The notes under the pieces were generated by a model. That model searched no databases. It had not been told where the DNA came from and saw only the letters and a list, made by a program, of their open reading frames with translations. A DNA stretch of 64,000 nt, taken from Nocardioides terrigena (GTDB lineage Bacteria > Actinomycetota > Actinomycetes > Propionibacteriales > Nocardioidaceae). A program made the translations under genes and the position numbers. The first letter of the stretch is position 1; each line of letters opens with the position of its first letter. Shown here in pieces: positions 1 through 8,874 of the stretch. The DNA lies in contig NZ_PZYY01000005.1 in NCBI RefSeq assembly GCF_003047265.1, forward strand, positions 1 to 64,000. The letters are read 5' to 3'.

Positions 1-104
1 ACGCCACGGCTTCCAGACCCCGGCCGAAGTCCTGGACCAACTACTGTCCAAAGACACACACGAAGACGGTGTTGCGTGACTGCCTAGATTCCGCCGCGAT
101 CTCC
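1..104 (+). mobile_element. Right end of an IS30-type insertion sequence
   Basis: The transposase stop lies at 77-79. IS30-family elements usually end a few tens of bases after the transposase stop, so the terminal inverted repeat probably lies around 70-100. The exact end cannot be fixed without the other terminus. Directly after it comes the right half of a palindromic repeat that is found complete elsewhere in the window, which suggests that the element jumped into such a palindrome. The boundary at 104 is inferred from the start of that half repeat. Confidence 0.45.
2..79 (+). pseudogene. C-terminal end of an IS30-family transposase (cut by window edge)
   Basis: Only the last 25 codons and a TGA stop are inside the window. 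The reading frame begins RHGFQTPAEVLDQLL, which resembles the C-terminal segment of IS30-type DDE transposases, where a short Arg-rich stretch is followed by G-[FY]-x-T-P-x-E. I recognise it only by this motif, because the catalytic core lies outside the window. The copy could be intact, so this is a partial gene and not necessarily a broken one. No Shine-Dalgarno or start can be judged. Confidence 0.55.
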
Positions 105-130
105 GGGGTCCGATCGTCACGGACTACCCC
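105..130. repeat. Half copy of the 67-bp palindromic element
   Basis: This 26-bp stretch starts GGGGTCCGATCGTCACGG and ends ACTACCCC. It matches the right arm of the complete palindromes at 19024-19090 and 56087-56153. The left arm is missing here, and in its place is the IS30 end. It lies 11 bases beyond the stop of the ABC permease gene. Confidence 0.8.
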
Positions 131-141
131 GCGTACGACGC

Positions 142-951
142 TCAGCTCGAGCGGCGCATCGTCCGCAGCCCCACCACGAGCCCGACGGCAGCGACGCCGA
201 CGGCGGCCAGCGCGCCGTACGCGACCGTGTCGACGGGGAAGGTCCCCGCGAAGAGCGCGCGCTCGGCGTCGATGATGTAGGCCAGCGGGTTGAGGTCGGA
301 GAGGAAGCGCAGCCAGCCGGGCGCCGACTCGTCGACCGGCAACAGCACGCCGGCGAGCAGCAGGATCGGGAAGATCAGCGTCTGCTGCACCGTCCAGAAC
401 AGCCAGTCCTGGCCCTCCGAGACGATGGCCAGGGCGAAGGACAGTGCGCCGACCCCGACGCTGAAGAGCGACAGGATCACCAGCCCGAGCAGGGTGCCGC
501 CGAGGTGCAGCTCGAAGCTGAACGGCGTGACCACGGCGATGATCAGCACCGCCTGCGCCAGCATCGGCACGACCTCCTTGAGGGCCCGGCCGACGAGCAG
601 CGACGAGCGGCTCAACGGGGACACGAGCAGCCGCTCGTGGGAGCCGCTGTTGATCTCGAGGGTCAGGTTGGAGCCGGTCATCGAGGCGCCCATCAGGGCG
701 GTCATGGCGATGATCCCGGGCACGAACCACTGCAACGCCGAGCCCGACCCGACGTCCGGGAGCAGCGGGGCGAAGAGCGCCAGGAAGACCAGCGGCTGGA
801 CCATCGCGAAGAGCACCGACGCCGGCTCGCGCAGCATGGGCTTGAGCTCGCGGGTCATGACGTTCCAGGTGTGGGCGACGAAGCCCGGGTCCTGGGTGTC
901 GTCGTAGGTCATGCCGCGCACCTCGGTGCGGGCGACGTCGGTGGCGCTCAT
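142..951 (-). CDS. ABC-2 type transporter permease (DrrB-like)
   Basis: This 269-residue integral membrane protein is the membrane half of a drug or lipid exporter. A cytoplasmic N-terminus of about 45 residues is followed by roughly six hydrophobic segments, the first starting near residue 45 with SVLFAMVQPLVFLALF. The length and layout fit the ABC2 permease family that includes daunorubicin-resistance DrrB. Its ATG overlaps the stop of the upstream ATPase gene by four bases, so the two are translationally coupled and almost certainly form one transporter. The substrate cannot be read from the sequence. No Walker motifs are present, as expected for the permease. Confidence 0.9.
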   Translation of the reverse strand: MSATDVARTEVRGMTYDDTQDPGFVAHTWNVMTRELKPMLREPASVLFAMVQPLVFLALFAPLLPDVGSGSALQWFVPGIIAMTALMGASMTGSNLTLEINSGSHERLLVSPLSRSSLLVGRALKEVVPMLAQAVLIIAVVTPFSFELHLGGTLLGLVILSLFSVGVGALSFALAIVSEGQDWLFWTVQQTLIFPILLLAGVLLPVDESAPGWLRFLSDLNPLAYIIDAERALFAGTFPVDTVAYGALAAVGVAAVGLVVGLRTMRRSS

Positions 952-1967
952 GCGGCTGCTCCTTCGGTGTCGGCCAGCCCGGCCTGCTCGGTGGTCTCGT
1001 TGCTCTCGCGCAGGCTGCGCCCGGTGAGGTGGAGGAAGACGTCGTCGAGGGTCGCGCTGGCGACCTCGATGCGGCGTACGGGGGTGTCGTGCGCCGCCAG
1101 CTCGGTGACCAGTCCTGCTGCCAGGTCCCGGCCGCGGGCGACGCGGACGGTGACGTCCGGACCGGCGACCTCGACGGAAGCGCCGTCGATCCGGCCCGCC
1201 CGGGCGGCCGCGGCGGCGGCGTCGGCCGGGGTGGCGAAGCCGAGGGAGACGAGGTCGCCCAGCCCGGCCTTGAGGCGGGTCGCGCTGTCGTCGGCGATGA
1301 CCTCACCGTGGTCGATCACCACCACCCGGTCGGCGATGGCGTCGGCCTCCTCGAGGTAGTGCGTGGTCAGCAGGATCGTGGTGCCGAGCTCACGGTTGAG
1401 GCGCTGCACCTGCTCCTGCAGGTTGACGCGGTTCTGCGGGTCGAGCCCGGTGGACGGCTCGTCGAGGAACATGAGCCGCGGCCGGTGGACCAGGCCGATC
1501 GCCACGTCGAGGCGACGGCGCTGGCCGCCGGAGAGGGTCGAGACCGGGCGGCCGGCGTGCTCGGTGAGGTCGAAGGCCGCGAGCAGCTCCTCCGCCCGCT
1601 CCCGCGCGACGGCTCGGGACAGCCCGTGCGCGCGGGCCTGGCTGACGATCTCGTCCCGCCCGCGCTGCTGGTGCCCGGCGGCGTTGCCCTGCCCGACGTA
1701 CCCGATCGAGCGGCGTACGGCGCGCTGCTCGCGCACGACGTCGTACCCGGCGACCTCGGCCGTGCCCGACGTCGGAGCGATCAGCGTGGTCAGCATGCGC
1801 AGCGTCGTGGACTTCCCCGCGCCGTTGGGTCCGAGGAAGGCGACCAGCTCGCCGTCGGCCACCTCGAGATCGAGCCCGCGGACGGCCTCGACCGTCTGCT
1901 TGTGACGCGTGAACGTCTTGGTGAGTGCCTGCGTCCGGATCACCGGACCGGTGCGGTGTGTGGTCAT
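948..1967 (-). CDS. ABC transporter ATP-binding protein (DrrA-like)
   Basis: This 339-residue ATPase powers the permease encoded just downstream. The Walker A motif is GPNGAGKST (about residues 45-53), the ABC signature is LSGGQRRRLD, the Walker B is LMFLDEPSTGLD, and the switch histidine lies in LLTTHYLEEAD. The C-terminal extension of about 100 residues after the ATPase core is typical of the DrrA/antibiotic-export subfamily. The start ATG at 1967 lies 12 bases before a region with no gene, so the promoter should lie in 1968-2105. Drug or toxin self-resistance is the usual role of the family, and the actual substrate is unknown. Confidence 0.93.
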   Translation of the reverse strand: MTTHRTGPVIRTQALTKTFTRHKQTVEAVRGLDLEVADGELVAFLGPNGAGKSTTLRMLTTLIAPTSGTAEVAGYDVVREQRAVRRSIGYVGQGNAAGHQQRGRDEIVSQARAHGLSRAVARERAEELLAAFDLTEHAGRPVSTLSGGQRRRLDVAIGLVHRPRLMFLDEPSTGLDPQNRVNLQEQVQRLNRELGTTILLTTHYLEEADAIADRVVVIDHGEVIADDSATRLKAGLGDLVSLGFATPADAAAAAARAGRIDGASVEVAGPDVTVRVARGRDLAAGLVTELAAHDTPVRRIEVASATLDDVFLHLTGRSLRESNETTEQAGLADTEGAAA

Positions 1968-2105
1968 GCCGCCACGCTAGGAGGCCTGGCGGTCAGGACC
2001 TGTCCGCTATCGGGGATGGGACCCGACACTGGGTAGTTGGGGATGAACTGGTGGGCGATACGGCGCTTCGGGCTACCAGATCGTCCCCCACCACCTCTCG
2101 ATCCT

Positions 2106-2172
2106 GGGGTAGTCCGTGACGAACGGACCCCTGAGACCGACGGTCCGGGGTCCGTTCGTCGGGGACTACCCC
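2106..2172. repeat. 67-bp palindromic element, copy B
   Basis: The left arm starts GGGGTAGTCCGTGACGAACG and the right arm ends GGGGACTACCCC. The two 26-bp arms pair with two mismatches around a loop of about 15 nt. It lies between the start of the ABC ATPase gene and the 3' end of the PEP-mutase-like gene, where it could also stop transcription. The rest of the 1968-2185 gap shows no gene. Confidence 0.88.
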
Positions 2173-2185
2173 GAGTGGGATGCGA

Positions 2186-2962
2186 TCAGTTGAGGATGCG
2201 CATCGACTTCGGTACGCCGCCGCCGCGCTGGACCTCCTCGGTCAGCTCCTGCAGCGCGGTGAGCGCGACGTTCTGCGACAGCGGGCCGTGCGAGACGCGG
2301 GCGACGCCGAGCTCCTGCTGACGCTCGAGCGAGGGCGTGCCGGGGATCGCGATGGTGGTCAGGCGCTGCGGGCCGAACGCGTCGACCAGGGTCACGATCT
2401 CGTCCTCGGTGAGGATCGCGGGCACGAAGACGACGGGAGCACCGGCGTCGAGGTAGGCCTTGCCGCGCTCGACGGCGTCGGCCAGCACGTCACCCCGGTC
2501 GCGGTCGCGGCCGAGGTGGAAGGCGTCGGTCCGGGCGTTGAGCACGAAGTCCGGCACGCCCTCCGCGGCGGCGGCGGCCATCACGGCCTCCACCTGGGCG
2601 ACGGCCTCGGCGAGCGGCTTCATCTGGTCCTCGAGGTTGGCGCCCACGACGCCGACGCCGATCGCGCGGCGGATCGTGTCCGCGGCGTCGCCGTACCCGC
2701 CCTCGAGGTCGGCGCTCACGGGCAGGTCCGTCGCCTCGACGATGCGGCGGCACATGTCGATCATCTCCTCGACCGGGATCTTCTCCCCGTCGGGATAGCC
2801 GAGCGTCGCCGCGATCGAGTGGCTAGCGGTCGCGAGGGCCTTCGTGCCGGGCACGGCGGCGACCGTCTTGGCGGTGATGGCGTCCCAGACGTTGACCACG
2901 GTGAGGAGCTCCGGGGCCTGGTGGAGGGTGAGCAGGTCGGTGGCGCGAGCGGATGTCGTCAT
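2186..2962 (-). CDS. Isocitrate lyase / PEP mutase family protein
   Basis: The 258-residue protein belongs to the PEP-mutase/isocitrate-lyase superfamily of (beta/alpha)8 barrels that make or break C-C or P-C bonds next to a carboxylate with Mg2+. Visible motifs are the Ser/Gly-rich loop ATASHSIAATLGYPDG, the metal-binding D-x-E-G-GYG in SADLEGGYG, the GANLED strand and NARTD. The length suits the short bacterial subgroup and is far below true isocitrate lyases. Two ATGs (2962 and 2971) are possible and neither has a strong ribosome site. I chose 2962 because homologues start close to the TSARATDLL segment. It is divergent from the next gene with only about 70 bases between them. The substrate is unknown. 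Confidence 0.85.
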   Translation of the reverse strand: MTTSARATDLLTLHQAPELLTVVNVWDAITAKTVAAVPGTKALATASHSIAATLGYPDGEKIPVEEMIDMCRRIVEATDLPVSADLEGGYGDAADTIRRAIGVGVVGANLEDQMKPLAEAVAQVEAVMAAAAAEGVPDFVLNARTDAFHLGRDRDRGDVLADAVERGKAYLDAGAPVVFVPAILTEDEIVTLVDAFGPQRLTTIAIPGTPSLERQQELGVARVSHGPLSQNVALTALQELTEEVQRGGGVPKSMRILN

Positions 2963-3032
2963 GACAGTCATCAACCACGTCGGGGCGAATCTGTTCCCCT
3001 GCGATGTCGGTGGACTCCGCCAGACTGTCGGC

Positions 3033-3668
3033 ATGACGGACGTGTGGACGCTGGTGCATGCCGAGCGGGCGGCGCTGATCGAGGACCTGGCCGGGCTGAC
3101 CGACGAGCAGTGGGAGCAACCGTCCCTGTGCGAGGGGTGGACCGTGCACGAGGTGGCGGCCCACCTGGTCGGCAACGCGCGGTCCGCGTCGCCCGTCGGG
3201 ATCGCGGTCGCGATGGTGCGCGCCCGCTTCGACTTCGACCGGATGAATGCCATGGCCGTCGCCGCAGACCGGGGGGCGACCCCCGCCGAGACGCTCGAGC
3301 GGCTGCGGGAGGTGGCCCCGCTGACGAAGGGTCCCGGTGCCCCGATCGACAGTCGGCTCGTCGAGGAGGTCGTGCACGGCGAGGACATCCGCCGCCCCCT
3401 CGGCCTGGGCAGGAGCTATCCGCAGGAGGCGGTGCTGCGGGCCCTCGCCTACCAGGCGCACACCTGGGTGGGCCTCGGTGGCGCGAAGCAGCACGTCGCG
3501 GGCCTGCGCCTCGTCGCAACCGACGCAGGGCTCGGTCTGGGGGAGGGCGCCGAGGTTCGCGGCCCGGCGTTGTCGCTGCTGCTGGTGGCCTCCGGTCGCA
3601 CCGTGGCGCTCGACGACCTGACGGGTCCCGGGGCGGTGATCCTCGCCGCGCGTCTCAACGGTCGGTGA
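3033..3668 (+). CDS. Maleylpyruvate isomerase-like (mycothiol-dependent, DinB-fold) protein
   Basis: The 211-residue protein carries the N-terminal WTVHEVAAHLVGNA motif of the mycothiol-dependent maleylpyruvate isomerase / TIGR03083 families, in which conserved His and Glu residues bind a divalent metal in a four-helix DinB-type bundle. A second histidine in VEEVVHGEDIRRPLG fits the family pattern. The ATG at 3033 was chosen because MTDVWTLVHAERAALIEDL is a typical family start and the upstream extension is rich in Ala, Val and Ser without motifs. The last codons and stop lie in a 47-bp repeat that recurs at 8828. The function is likely a thiol-dependent isomerase or transferase, and the substrate is unknown. 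Confidence 0.8.
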   Translation: MTDVWTLVHAERAALIEDLAGLTDEQWEQPSLCEGWTVHEVAAHLVGNARSASPVGIAVAMVRARFDFDRMNAMAVAADRGATPAETLERLREVAPLTKGPGAPIDSRLVEEVVHGEDIRRPLGLGRSYPQEAVLRALAYQAHTWVGLGGAKQHVAGLRLVATDAGLGLGEGAEVRGPALSLLLVASGRTVALDDLTGPGAVILAARLNGR

Positions 3669-3690
3669 AGGAGGATCTCGGTACGGCGAC
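3644..3690 (+). repeat. 47-bp direct repeat, left copy, flanking the giant surface-protein gene
   Basis: This stretch starts CGCCGCGCGTCTC and ends CTCGGTACGGCGAC. It aligns without gaps to 8828-8874 with five mismatches, and the inner 31 bp differ at only two positions. The left copy covers the last codons of the isomerase-like gene and runs into the gap. The distance between copies is 5184 bp and the only gene fully between them is the giant repeat protein. Confidence 0.7.
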
Positions 3691-3732
3691 GGTGGGCGTC
3701 GCGAGTCCTGCCCGCGGCGCGCACCGTCGACG

Positions 3733-6700
3733 TCAGACGACCCGCAGGGTGACGGTCCTGGCGGTGGAGCCGGTGACCCCTGTGCCGCCCGCGTAGATCG
3801 CGCGGATCTTGTGCTTGCCCTTCGGCAGCTTGGGGAGCCTGATCTTGCCAAGGCCGTTGGCGCCGGCCTTGAGCCGCACCTTGGCGACGACCTTCCGACC
3901 GGCGTAGATCTTCACGAGTCCCGTGGGCGAGCCGACGCCGGCTGCGGAGACCACGATCTTGACCTTCGCCCGGCTGCCCGCGGCGACCTTCTTCGGCACC
4001 TTGAGCACCGTCTTGGACGATGCCGGGACCGGTGCGGGCGTCGGGGTCGGTGTGGGACTCGGAGCGGGAGTGGGAGTAGGGGTGGGAGTTGGCGCCGGCG
4101 CCGGCGCCGGCGGAGGGGTGGCGGGGGTCGCGACGAGGACTGCGACCGACGTCGCCGTACCGGTCGCGTAGCCGGGAAGCGCGGCGCTGATGCGCACCGC
4201 GAGGCGCTGGCCCGCGTCGCTGGCCCGCACCACGTAGGTGCGACCTGTCTCGCCAGCGACCGTCGTCCCGCTGAGCAGCCACTGGTAGGTCAGCGTCGCC
4301 GCCGTCGGGGTCCATGAGGAGGTCGGCGTGGTGAGAGTCGCGCCCACGACGGCCTGTCCCGTCGGAGCTCCCACGTACGGGGTGGTGAGGGAGTCGCCCA
4401 CCTTGCCGGTCACCGAGGTGCTGGTGGCGGTCCCGACGGCTCGCCCGGGGAGGACCCCGGAGGAGCGAACCGACAGCGAGGCGCCGACGTCCATCGGACG
4501 GACGGCGTATGTCGTTGCGGTCTCTCCGACGATCGGGGCGCCGTTGCGAAGCCACTGAACGGACACCTGCACGCCGCTGAGTTCCCAGGTCGGAGAGGTG
4601 CTGACGAGGACGGTGCCGACCTTGCCTGACCCCTCCGGGGCAGGGGTGGCCGTCGCGACGGGCGCGTTACCGAGGAGCCCGGTGACGGGCGCGCTGGTCA
4701 CGATGCCGTCGGCTCGCCCGGGCACGCGCCCGGTGTAGCGCACGGCCAGCGAGGCACCGACGTCTTCGGGACGCACGACGTACGTCGACGCCGTGGCCCC
4801 CGAGACCGGCTGGCCGTTGCGTAGCCACTGGATGCTCTGTGCGACGCCGGCGATCGTCCAGGTCGGCGGCCGCCCCGTAAGGGTCAGGCCGACCTTCGGC
4901 GTTCCGCTGATGCCGGGTGCCGTCGTCGCGATGACCGCCGGACCCTGCACGGCCGTGATCGCGTTGCTGCGCGAGGCGGTCGGCGTGCGTCCGGGGAGGG
5001 TGCCGGTCACCTCGAGTGTGATCGAGGCGTTGAGGTCACCGGCGACCACCGTGTAGGTGGTCCCGGTCGCCCCGGAGATGTCCGCACCGTCCCGCAGCCA
5101 CTGGCGCGTGATGGTGGTCCCGGACGGGTTCCAGGTCGGGTCGGTGGACCTGAGCACGGACCCGACCTTGCCGGTACCCGCGATCTTGGTCGCCGAGAGG
5201 ACCACCGGTCCGGCGCCGGCCTTGCCGGTGACGGCTGCACTGGCCGAGGTGCCGGTGCCGAACTCGGGCGAGCTCCCGGTGACGACCACGGTGAGGGAGC
5301 TGTCGACGTCCACGGCCTGAACAGTGTAGGACGACGCGGTGGCGCCGGGGATGGCCTGGCCGTTGCGGCGCCACTGGTAGGAGTTGGTCACGCCGGGGAC
5401 GTTCCACACCGGATTCACCGCGGTGAGCGCGGTGCCGAAGGCGGCCGTGCCGTTGATCCTGGCCGGGGTGCTGGCGCTCGGCGCGCCACCGATGGTGAGG
5501 GAGCGCCAGTCGGTCGGCTCGGACACGCGCCCGTCGACGTCGACCGACGCGACCCGCCACTCGTAGGTGGTCCCGACGGTCAGGGCCGTGGTGGGCGCCC
5601 AGGCCGTGGCCGGCGTGGTGACGGGGGTCGCGAAGCCCGCACCTGCAGTGCGCATCTCGACCTTGTACTTCGCCGCCTCGGCGACGCGTCCCCACCGCAG
5701 CACGAGTCCGCGGGGACCCACGATCGCCGCCGCGGCCGGGGTGCTGAGGGTGGGGCGGGCGAGGACGACCTTGAGCTCGCCGACGGCCGACCAGCGTCCG
5801 GGGTTGCCGAACGAGTCGACCCGGCGCACGCGCCAGACGTAGGGCGTGTCCGAGGCCTGCAGCGTGGGCACGCCCAGCCCACCCGTCGTGTAGGCGGAGC
5901 GCTTGCTCGTCTTGTTGACCTTGAGGTTCGCGGACGAGAAGTTGCGGTCGCCGTTGGCGGCCACCTGGATGTCGTAGCCGCGGGCGAACGGCCGGGCCTC
6001 CCAGCGGAAGGGGACCGCGCCGCTCACGACCGGGATCGTGCCGCCGGATGCGGCGGGGGAGACGAGGGAGACTGCCGGGGTCGCCTTGGTGACCGTGCGG
6101 GTCTCGGACCAGCCCAGGGCGTGGCCCTGGACGTCGATGGCCTGGACCCGCCAGTAGAGCGCGCCCTCGGGGTAGAGGCGTTCGGCAGCCGTGTAGGTCG
6201 GCTGGTCCACCCGCTTCGTCTCCAGGGGGGAGGAGAACGTGGGCTGGTCGTCGATCTGGAACTCATACTGCATCGCCGACTGGTAGCTCTTCTCGCCGGT
6301 GACGTACGTCGACGCCTGGTTGGTGTCGAAGAAGTCCCGCCACGTGAAGGTGATCTCGGTGTCGGCGGTGGACGAGCCCTGCGCCGGCGTCAGCAGCTCG
6401 AGTCGCGGAGAGGTCTTCTTGAAGGCGTGCCGCGCCGGGTTGACCGTCGAGCTCGGAGCCGGACCGCATTGGGTGGCTGACTTGCAGGGCTGGATGTACC
6501 AGTAGTACGGCGTCTGCGCGAGGCTGTCCGCCAGTGCCTTGGCGGGGTAGGTGAAGGTGGGTGCCCAGCGGGTGTTGACGGTCCGCGGCGGGCTGGGGTC
6601 AAGCACGCCGGAGGTGAAGTCGCCGTCCTTGGAAACGTGCACGCGGTACTCCGACGCGTACGGCACCTTGTCCCAGTCCAGGACCGGGGTGGCCGGGACC

Positions 6701-8697
6701 TCGTCGCAGATCTGGTCGGCACCGTCGGCGAGGGTCTTGGCGCACACGGTCCCGGCGTCCAGTCCGGATCCGGTGAGCGCGAGGCGCTGGCCCTTCACGA
6801 CCGTGAGGGGCAGCACCTCGAACTGGCCGATCGGTCCCGCCACGTCGAGCGGGAAGCCCCACTTGTCGAAGGGCCTGACGCGCCAGTTGTAGGTCCCGGG
6901 TGCGAGGAAGGCGGTGGACACGTCGGTCGCCGCGGGGAAGGGCAGCTTCTCGTTGAGGATCGGGGCGGTCGACGGGGCGAACCAGTTCTCCGTGACGGCG
7001 TTGCCGATCTCCATCCGGTAGTGGTCCGCACCCGGGTAGGCGCCCCACTGCAGGCTGGGGGCGTCGTAGGTCGGCCCCGGCGACGGCACCGGCTGCAGGG
7101 GCGAGCTGGTGTCCACGGGGTCGGCGGAGAGCGCGAAGGTGCCACGGACGATCTCGCCACTGCGCCCACGCGCGTCCAGGGCCCGCACCGAGTAGCGGTA
7201 GGGACTGCCGTCGATCGTCACGTTCATCGGCGTGAAGGAGGTGGAGTGCGTCTGCCGCTTGGTCAGGATGGTGCTGTTGGCCTTGAGGATCTCGACCTCG
7301 TACGTCTCGGTGCCCGGCACCGGTTCCCAGTCGAGGACCGGGACCTGCACCGAGGCGCCCTCGGCGGGGCTGAGGATCTCGAGGGCGTCGGAGTTCCGGT
7401 AGTCGAACTTCTGGGCAGGGGAGAAGATGCCCTCGACGCCCGCGGAGGGGTACGGCAGGTCCATCGGACGGACCTTCCAGTAGTAGACGACGCCCTCGAG
7501 TGCCGGCATGCACGGGTCGTTCGGTTCGAGCTCTCCGGGCGTGTACGTCGTCCCGGCCACCTTGCACTTGGCCGTCTTGAGGGAGGGATCGGTGAAGTTC
7601 TCGTCGCTGCTCACCCAGAGCTCGTAGTGCGACGCGTGCGGGACCGGGGTCCACTCGAAGTACAGGTCGTCCTCGACCGGAGTGACGGCGCCGAACGCGT
7701 CGTACGGGTACACGGGCTGCGGGACGTCGCGCCACACGCGGTCGAAGGCGTAGTGCTGCTCGGGTGCGAGCCGGACCCAGTCGGTCGGGTTGTCGTCGAG
7801 GTCCCGTGCGCGGACCCGCCAGAAGTACTGGTCGTTGCCGAAGGTGACGGGGGGGGAGAAGCGCGTGCCCAGGACCCGGTCGGGCACCTGCGACGTCTCG
7901 GGGCTGCTGAAGTCGAAGTCGTCGTCGACCTCGAGCTCGTAGTACTGCGCGCCGGCGACTGGGTCCCAGTCGAGCACCACGTCGGTGATGTCCTCGTCGT
8001 CGGCAGGGCCCGTGATGGTCGGGGTGTCGATCGGCGCGAGGGTGTAGGAGCGCGTGTCGGAGAACTCCGTCGAGACGCCGTCGCCGAGCGTGGCGCTCAC
8101 GTGCCACCAGTACTCGACGTCCGGGTCCTGATTGTCCGGGACGACGAGGGCTGTCGCGTCGGTGGTGTAGCTGGTGGCACCGACGAACTGCTCCTCGGTG
8201 TCCACCTCGACCGTGTACGAGGTGGCACCGGGGACCGGGCTCCACCGCAGCAGCGGCGGGTCGGCGGGCTGGGCGAGCAGGGCGCCGTCATCGGGACCCG
8301 TGAGGGTCGGGCCGGCGACCGTGTCGACGGTGAAGCCGAAGGGGGAGCTCCAGCCGCTCCAGGCGTTGCCGGAGTCCTTCGCGCGCACCTGCACGTTCTG
8401 CTCCCCGACCGCGAGCATCTTGGTCGGGACCGAGACGGTGTTGACCGTGCTGGCGGTCCACTCCGGGGATCCGAACGCGGGGTCGTTGTCCACCCGCACC
8501 TCGTAGCCGGTGGCGCCGGCGACCGGCTCCCAGGTGAGCTCCACCAGCGGCCCTGTCGGGCCGGTAGGACCGGTGACCGTCGGGGTGTCCGGCGCGGCCG
8601 ACGCGGGCCCGGCCTGGAGCGCGATCGCGGCGACAGCCGCGGACAGCGTGACGTGGGTCAGGCGCCGGGCGTGGCGAGATGACGCGGACGTGGACAT
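3733..8697 (-). CDS. Giant secreted multi-domain repeat protein (fibronectin III/Ig-like)
   Basis: The 1654-residue protein has a signal peptide (Arg-rich start, hydrophobic core at about 15-30, ASA-AP cleavage site near 34). Residues about 37-1040 consist of roughly ten fibronectin-III-like modules with the recurring pattern W-x-P-V-x-G-A-x-x-Y-x-[VL]-[EQ]-V. Residues about 1040-1480 hold five 85-92-residue modules, each with a [YRS]-[IL]-QWLRNG-type strand, a G-[AE]-[TD]-[AG]-x-x-Y-x-V turn and a PG-x-[AT]-x-G end. A Pro/Thr linker made of PTP repeats follows. The final about 95 residues form a Lys-rich Ig-like module (Big_3_5 type). There is no LPXTG motif or C-terminal anchor, so it is probably released or held by non-covalent contacts. 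A binding, adhesive or matrix role is inferred, and no enzyme domain is visible. Confidence 0.88.
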   Translation of the reverse strand: MSTSASSRHARRLTHVTLSAAVAAIALQAGPASAAPDTPTVTGPTGPTGPLVELTWEPVAGATGYEVRVDNDPAFGSPEWTASTVNTVSVPTKMLAVGEQNVQVRAKDSGNAWSGWSSPFGFTVDTVAGPTLTGPDDGALLAQPADPPLLRWSPVPGATSYTVEVDTEEQFVGATSYTTDATALVVPDNQDPDVEYWWHVSATLGDGVSTEFSDTRSYTLAPIDTPTITGPADDEDITDVVLDWDPVAGAQYYELEVDDDFDFSSPETSQVPDRVLGTRFSPPVTFGNDQYFWRVRARDLDDNPTDWVRLAPEQHYAFDRVWRDVPQPVYPYDAFGAVTPVEDDLYFEWTPVPHASHYELWVSSDENFTDPSLKTAKCKVAGTTYTPGELEPNDPCMPALEGVVYYWKVRPMDLPYPSAGVEGIFSPAQKFDYRNSDALEILSPAEGASVQVPVLDWEPVPGTETYEVEILKANSTILTKRQTHSTSFTPMNVTIDGSPYRYSVRALDARGRSGEIVRGTFALSADPVDTSSPLQPVPSPGPTYDAPSLQWGAYPGADHYRMEIGNAVTENWFAPSTAPILNEKLPFPAATDVSTAFLAPGTYNWRVRPFDKWGFPLDVAGPIGQFEVLPLTVVKGQRLALTGSGLDAGTVCAKTLADGADQICDEVPATPVLDWDKVPYASEYRVHVSKDGDFTSGVLDPSPPRTVNTRWAPTFTYPAKALADSLAQTPYYWYIQPCKSATQCGPAPSSTVNPARHAFKKTSPRLELLTPAQGSSTADTEITFTWRDFFDTNQASTYVTGEKSYQSAMQYEFQIDDQPTFSSPLETKRVDQPTYTAAERLYPEGALYWRVQAIDVQGHALGWSETRTVTKATPAVSLVSPAASGGTIPVVSGAVPFRWEARPFARGYDIQVAANGDRNFSSANLKVNKTSKRSAYTTGGLGVPTLQASDTPYVWRVRRVDSFGNPGRWSAVGELKVVLARPTLSTPAAAAIVGPRGLVLRWGRVAEAAKYKVEMRTAGAGFATPVTTPATAWAPTTALTVGTTYEWRVASVDVDGRVSEPTDWRSLTIGGAPSASTPARINGTAAFGTALTAVNPVWNVPGVTNSYQWRRNGQAIPGATASSYTVQAVDVDSSLTVVVTGSSPEFGTGTSASAAVTGKAGAGPVVLSATKIAGTGKVGSVLRSTDPTWNPSGTTITRQWLRDGADISGATGTTYTVVAGDLNASITLEVTGTLPGRTPTASRSNAITAVQGPAVIATTAPGISGTPKVGLTLTGRPPTWTIAGVAQSIQWLRNGQPVSGATASTYVVRPEDVGASLAVRYTGRVPGRADGIVTSAPVTGLLGNAPVATATPAPEGSGKVGTVLVSTSPTWELSGVQVSVQWLRNGAPIVGETATTYAVRPMDVGASLSVRSSGVLPGRAVGTATSTSVTGKVGDSLTTPYVGAPTGQAVVGATLTTPTSSWTPTAATLTYQWLLSGTTVAGETGRTYVVRASDAGQRLAVRISAALPGYATGTATSVAVLVATPATPPPAPAPAPTPTPTPTPAPSPTPTPTPAPVPASSKTVLKVPKKVAAGSRAKVKIVVSAAGVGSPTGLVKIYAGRKVVAKVRLKAGANGLGKIRLPKLPKGKHKIRAIYAGGTGVTGSTARTVTLRVV

Positions 8698-8827
8698 GTT
8701 TCCCCCTGGATGAGCCCTGGTCGAGCGTCGCCGACGCTAGGGGCGGGACGACATGACCGCGCGGCGATCGGGGAGAAGTAGTCACTTCGGACCATGCCCG
8801 AGGGCCGATCGGACGAGGGCGACGCCA

Positions 8828-8874
8828 CGCCGCGCGGCTCAGTGGTCGGTGAAGGAGGACTTCGGTACGGCGAC
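8828..8874 (+). repeat. 47-bp direct repeat, right copy
   Basis: This is the right-hand partner of 3644-3690 (42 of 47 bases identical, same orientation). It spans the end of the MFS gene, whose last codons (PKSSFTDH) and stop it encodes, plus the following 11 bases. The gap 8698-8827 must contain the promoter of the giant protein, and I see no gene in it. Confidence 0.7.

Noticed and set aside
1968..2105. tRNA or riboswitch in the gap before the DrrA-like gene
   Set aside because: No cloverleaf or known riboswitch pattern could be found. The gap holds a promoter region and the palindromic repeat only.
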